Below, piece after piece: positions 20,952 to 23,292 of a stretch of 23,292 bases of DNA. Positions within the stretch are counted from its first letter, which is position 1, and every line of letters starts with the position of its first letter. Origin of the DNA: Sulfurimonas sp. (GTDB taxonomy: Bacteria > Campylobacterota > Campylobacteria > Campylobacterales > Sulfurimonadaceae); the NCBI RefSeq assembly GCF_023229025.1, contig NZ_JALOAA010000032.1:1-23292 (forward strand), written 5' to 3'. The notes below the pieces were generated by a model that saw only the letters and a list, made by a program, of their open reading frames with translations, was not told where the DNA came from and ran no database searches. The position numbers and the translations under genes are program-made.

Positions 20952-23292
20952 ATGTTAAAAAGTCTATATCAAAACTATATTTTAAAATACCCTAAGGTAC
21001 TACTTCTTTTTATGGCTTCCTTTGTGGTTGTCATGGCTTTTTTTTCATTAAAACTTGAGATTGATGCAAGTGCTGAGACGCTGCTTCTTGAAGATGATAA
21101 AGATTTAGAGTACACGAGAGATGTCCTAAAACGCTTTGAAGCACCAAACTTTTTAGTAGTTACCTATAGCACAGAAGATGAGCTGCTAAGTGATGAAAAT
21201 ATTAACAATATAGAGAACTTAAGCGCACAGATAGAAACTATTGAGATAGTAGAGAGTATAAACTCGATAGTAAACGTGCCGCTTTTGCAATCTCCGCCGG
21301 TTCCTCTAAAAGAGTTACTAAAAGATATACCAACACTCAAATCTCCAAATATAGATAAAAGTCTGGTAAAAGAGGAGTTTTTAACAAGTGCGGTGTATAG
21401 GAAAAATCTCGTAAGCGAAGATTTTAAAACTACAGCACTCATGGTAAATCTAAAAAGAGATGAGAAATATTTTAGCCTAATAGACAATAGAGATGTATAT
21501 ATAAAGCTCAAAAAGCAAAGAGAGTTAAGTAGAGAAGAGAAACTAGATTACAAAAAGGCAGAAATAGAACTAAAAGAGTATAGGGATATACTTAGAGAAG
21601 AGAATCACGAAACAATAGTTAAGTTAAGAGCTATTTTAAAAAAGTTTGAAGATGAGCATGAAAATATTAAACTTCATCTAGGCGGCGTAGAGATGATTGC
21701 CGATGACATGGTGGAGTTTGTCAAGTATGATTTAGAAACATTTGGATTTTTGATTATTGGGCTTTTAGTAGCTATCTTATATATACTTCTTAAAAGAGTA
21801 CAATGGGTTGTTGTAGCCCTGTTTATATGTACTACATCGCTTATTATTACAAGCGGCTTATTGGGGCTTTTTGGCTGGGAGATTACTGTAGTTTCCTCAA
21901 ACTATGTCTCCTTGCAACTTATTATGAATATGTCTCTTGTTGTGCATCTTATCATCAGGTATAAAGAGCTATATGATGAAAATCATGAGGAGTCTCAATA
22001 CAATCTTGTATTAAACACCGTTGTCTCTATGGCTAAGCCCTCATTTTTTGTGGTTATTACAACTATTGCTGGATTTAGCTCCTTGGTTTTTAGTAATATA
22101 TTGCCTGTTATAAACTTTGGATGGATGATGAGTACGGGAATTACCGTCTCCTTGCTTATAACATTTATTCTCTTTCCTGTTATTTTGCTTCTTTTTGAAA
22201 AAAAGGAGTCTCTGAGCTATGAAAAAGAGGGGACTCCTTTTACTTCTAGGGTAGCATATGTTGCACAAAACTATAAGAAAACAATTCTACTCTTAGCAGT
22301 TTTAGTGGTAATATTTTCTATCTCTGGAGCATATAAGCTAAGAGTTGAAAACAGCTTTATCGACTACTTTAAGGATGACACAGAGATATATAAAGGGATG
22401 GCTCTAATTGATCAAAAACTAGGCGGAACTACTCCTCTTGATATTGTTTTGACATTTAAACAGAGCAGTAATGATGTTGAATCTATAAGTGTAGCAGGCG
22501 TAAAAGAGGATTTAGAGCTTGACTCATTTGCGGATGAGTTTGAGGAGAGGGAAGAGGATAGAGAGACGTACTGGTTTACTTTGGAGAAGATGCATAAAAT
22601 AAAAGAGGTGCATGATTATCTAGAGTCACTCGATGCAGTAGGAAAAGTTCTATCTCTTGCAACGGCGGGAGAGGTACTTAAAGTCTTAAACAACAACAAA
22701 GAGGCAGACGGGCTTATGCTTGCTCTTATGTACAAAGAGTTGCCGCAAGAGTATAAAAAAATTATACTCTCTCCATATGTTGATATAGAGAATAATCAAG
22801 TAAGAATAAGTACGAGAATAATAGACTCAATGCCAGATCTTCAAAGAGATTTGCTTATTAAAAAAATAAATAGAGATTTAAAAGGTATCTTAAACTCGGA
22901 GTATGAAGAGCATAGGCTCTCAAATCTTTTAGTCATGTACAACAATATGCTTCAATCTCTTTTTGAGTCACAAATCAAAACAATAGGGGTCGTAGTCTTA
23001 ATACTTTTTTTGATGTTTTTGGCTCTTTTTAGAAGTCTGAAAATCGCTGTAATTGCAATAATTGCAAATATTATTCCCGTAAGTGTTGTTTTTGGCTTTA
23101 TGGGTTGGATGAATATACCGCTAGATATGATGACTATAACAATTGCCGCCATAAGTATAGGTATAGCAGTAGATGATACTATACACTATATTTATAGATA
23201 CTCTCTGCTTTACAGGCAGACAAACGAGGCAGAGATGTCTATGTGTGAGTCACATGCCAGCATTGGAACGGCGATGTTTTATACATCTACTA
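20952..23292 (+). CDS. RND-superfamily (MMPL/HpnN-like) transporter, C-terminus cut off
   Basis: The frame is open from ATG 20952 to the window edge (780 codons), six bases after mlaC. An N-terminal membrane helix (about 13-35) is followed by a periplasmic domain with a charged helical, probably coiled-coil stretch near 195-235, then a bundle of helices (about 262-420), a second periplasmic domain, and a second bundle starting near 675. The motif SIGIAVDDTIHYIYRY near 735-750 is the conserved aspartate-containing helix of MMPL/HpnN-type RND proteins, which use proton flow to move lipids. Next to mlaA and mlaC it probably drives the phospholipid traffic; the missing part should hold the last few helices. 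Confidence 0.9.
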   Translation, partial: MLKSLYQNYILKYPKVLLLFMASFVVVMAFFSLKLEIDASAETLLLEDDKDLEYTRDVLKRFEAPNFLVVTYSTEDELLSDENINNIENLSAQIETIEIVESINSIVNVPLLQSPPVPLKELLKDIPTLKSPNIDKSLVKEEFLTSAVYRKNLVSEDFKTTALMVNLKRDEKYFSLIDNRDVYIKLKKQRELSREEKLDYKKAEIELKEYRDILREENHETIVKLRAILKKFEDEHENIKLHLGGVEMIADDMVEFVKYDLETFGFLIIGLLVAILYILLKRVQWVVVALFICTTSLIITSGLLGLFGWEITVVSSNYVSLQLIMNMSLVVHLIIRYKELYDENHEESQYNLVLNTVVSMAKPSFFVVITTIAGFSSLVFSNILPVINFGWMMSTGITVSLLITFILFPVILLLFEKKESLSYEKEGTPFTSRVAYVAQNYKKTILLLAVLVVIFSISGAYKLRVENSFIDYFKDDTEIYKGMALIDQKLGGTTPLDIVLTFKQSSNDVESISVAGVKEDLELDSFADEFEEREEDRETYWFTLEKMHKIKEVHDYLESLDAVGKVLSLATAGEVLKVLNNNKEADGLMLALMYKELPQEYKKIILSPYVDIENNQVRISTRIIDSMPDLQRDLLIKKINRDLKGILNSEYEEHRLSNLLVMYNNMLQSLFESQIKTIGVVVLILFLMFLALFRSLKIAVIAIIANIIPVSVVFGFMGWMNIPLDMMTITIAAISIGIAVDDTIHYIYRYSLLYRQTNEAEMSMCESHASIGTAMFYTST

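Noticed and set aside
21164..23152. Several minus-strand open frames inside the RND gene
   Set aside because: They lie antisense to a continuous 780-codon frame with clear transporter motifs and have no ribosome sites or familiar domains.
1..23292. Mobile element, prophage, CRISPR array or toxin-antitoxin pair
   Set aside because: No transposase, integrase, regular direct-repeat array or typical small gene pair is visible, and base composition looks even throughout.

Overview
The window reads as a chromosomal segment of a low-GC, free-living member of the Campylobacterota (former Epsilonproteobacteria), most like Sulfurimonas or a close relative. The basis is family recognition: a parvulin/SurA-like gene upstream of ftsA-ftsZ (the order known in Helicobacter), an MlaA-MlaC-RND cluster as in Campylobacter, an ArsRS-like two-component pair, an OprD-like porin, and periplasmic rhodanese, DUF302 and multihaem cytochrome proteins typical of sulfur- and nitrogen-respiring relatives. 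I see no rRNA, tRNA, CRISPR array, prophage or insertion sequence. Both ends cut a gene.

Layout. (1) 1-2234, plus strand: the C-terminal part of an FtsX-like ABC permease, its ATPase and an unrecognised multi-spanning membrane protein with cysteine motifs, tightly coupled. (2) 2290-4149: a cysteine-free Crp/Fnr-type regulator, then an exported five-haem c-type cytochrome whose promoter carries an FNR-like site at the class II activation position. (3) 4215-7650: an OmpR-family response regulator and its histidine kinase, then an outer-membrane porin. (4) 8019-8486, minus strand: a periplasmic DUF302 protein. The porin and DUF302 promoters share a nearly identical 31-bp operator made of three 11-bp-spaced repeats. 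(5) 8684-12635, minus strand: the division operon (SurA/PpiD-like protein, ftsA, ftsZ). (6) 12803-14477, plus strand: a small unknown gene and bioA. (7) 14474-16049: a degenerate class II aldolase-fold protein and an ArsR-type repressor on the minus strand, divergent from an exported rhodanese. (8) 16123-17811, minus strand: a host-attachment/baeRF-like protein and dnaJ. (9) 17887 to the end, plus strand: mltA, recR, mlaA, mlaC and a truncated RND transporter, as one envelope-maintenance operon.

The strongest new signal is regulatory. Operators at 6144-6174 and 8586-8616 match at 28 of 31 positions, have the same orientation relative to their genes, and both sit exactly 20 bp upstream of a TATACT -10 box. 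The neighbouring two-component system is the obvious candidate regulator of this porin/DUF302 pair. Other points of interest are the unnamed ABC/membrane/cytochrome region at the left end, an aldolase-fold protein lacking its metal ligands, an ArsR/rhodanese pair with an operator over both promoters, and a lipid-trafficking operon with an RND protein where an MCE-type ABC transporter might be expected.

Several starts were chosen from Shine-Dalgarno spacing, signal peptides or family alignment and are shorter than the longest open frame (cytochrome 3025, response regulator 4215, bioA 13179, rhodanese 15576, dnaJ 17811, recR 18981).
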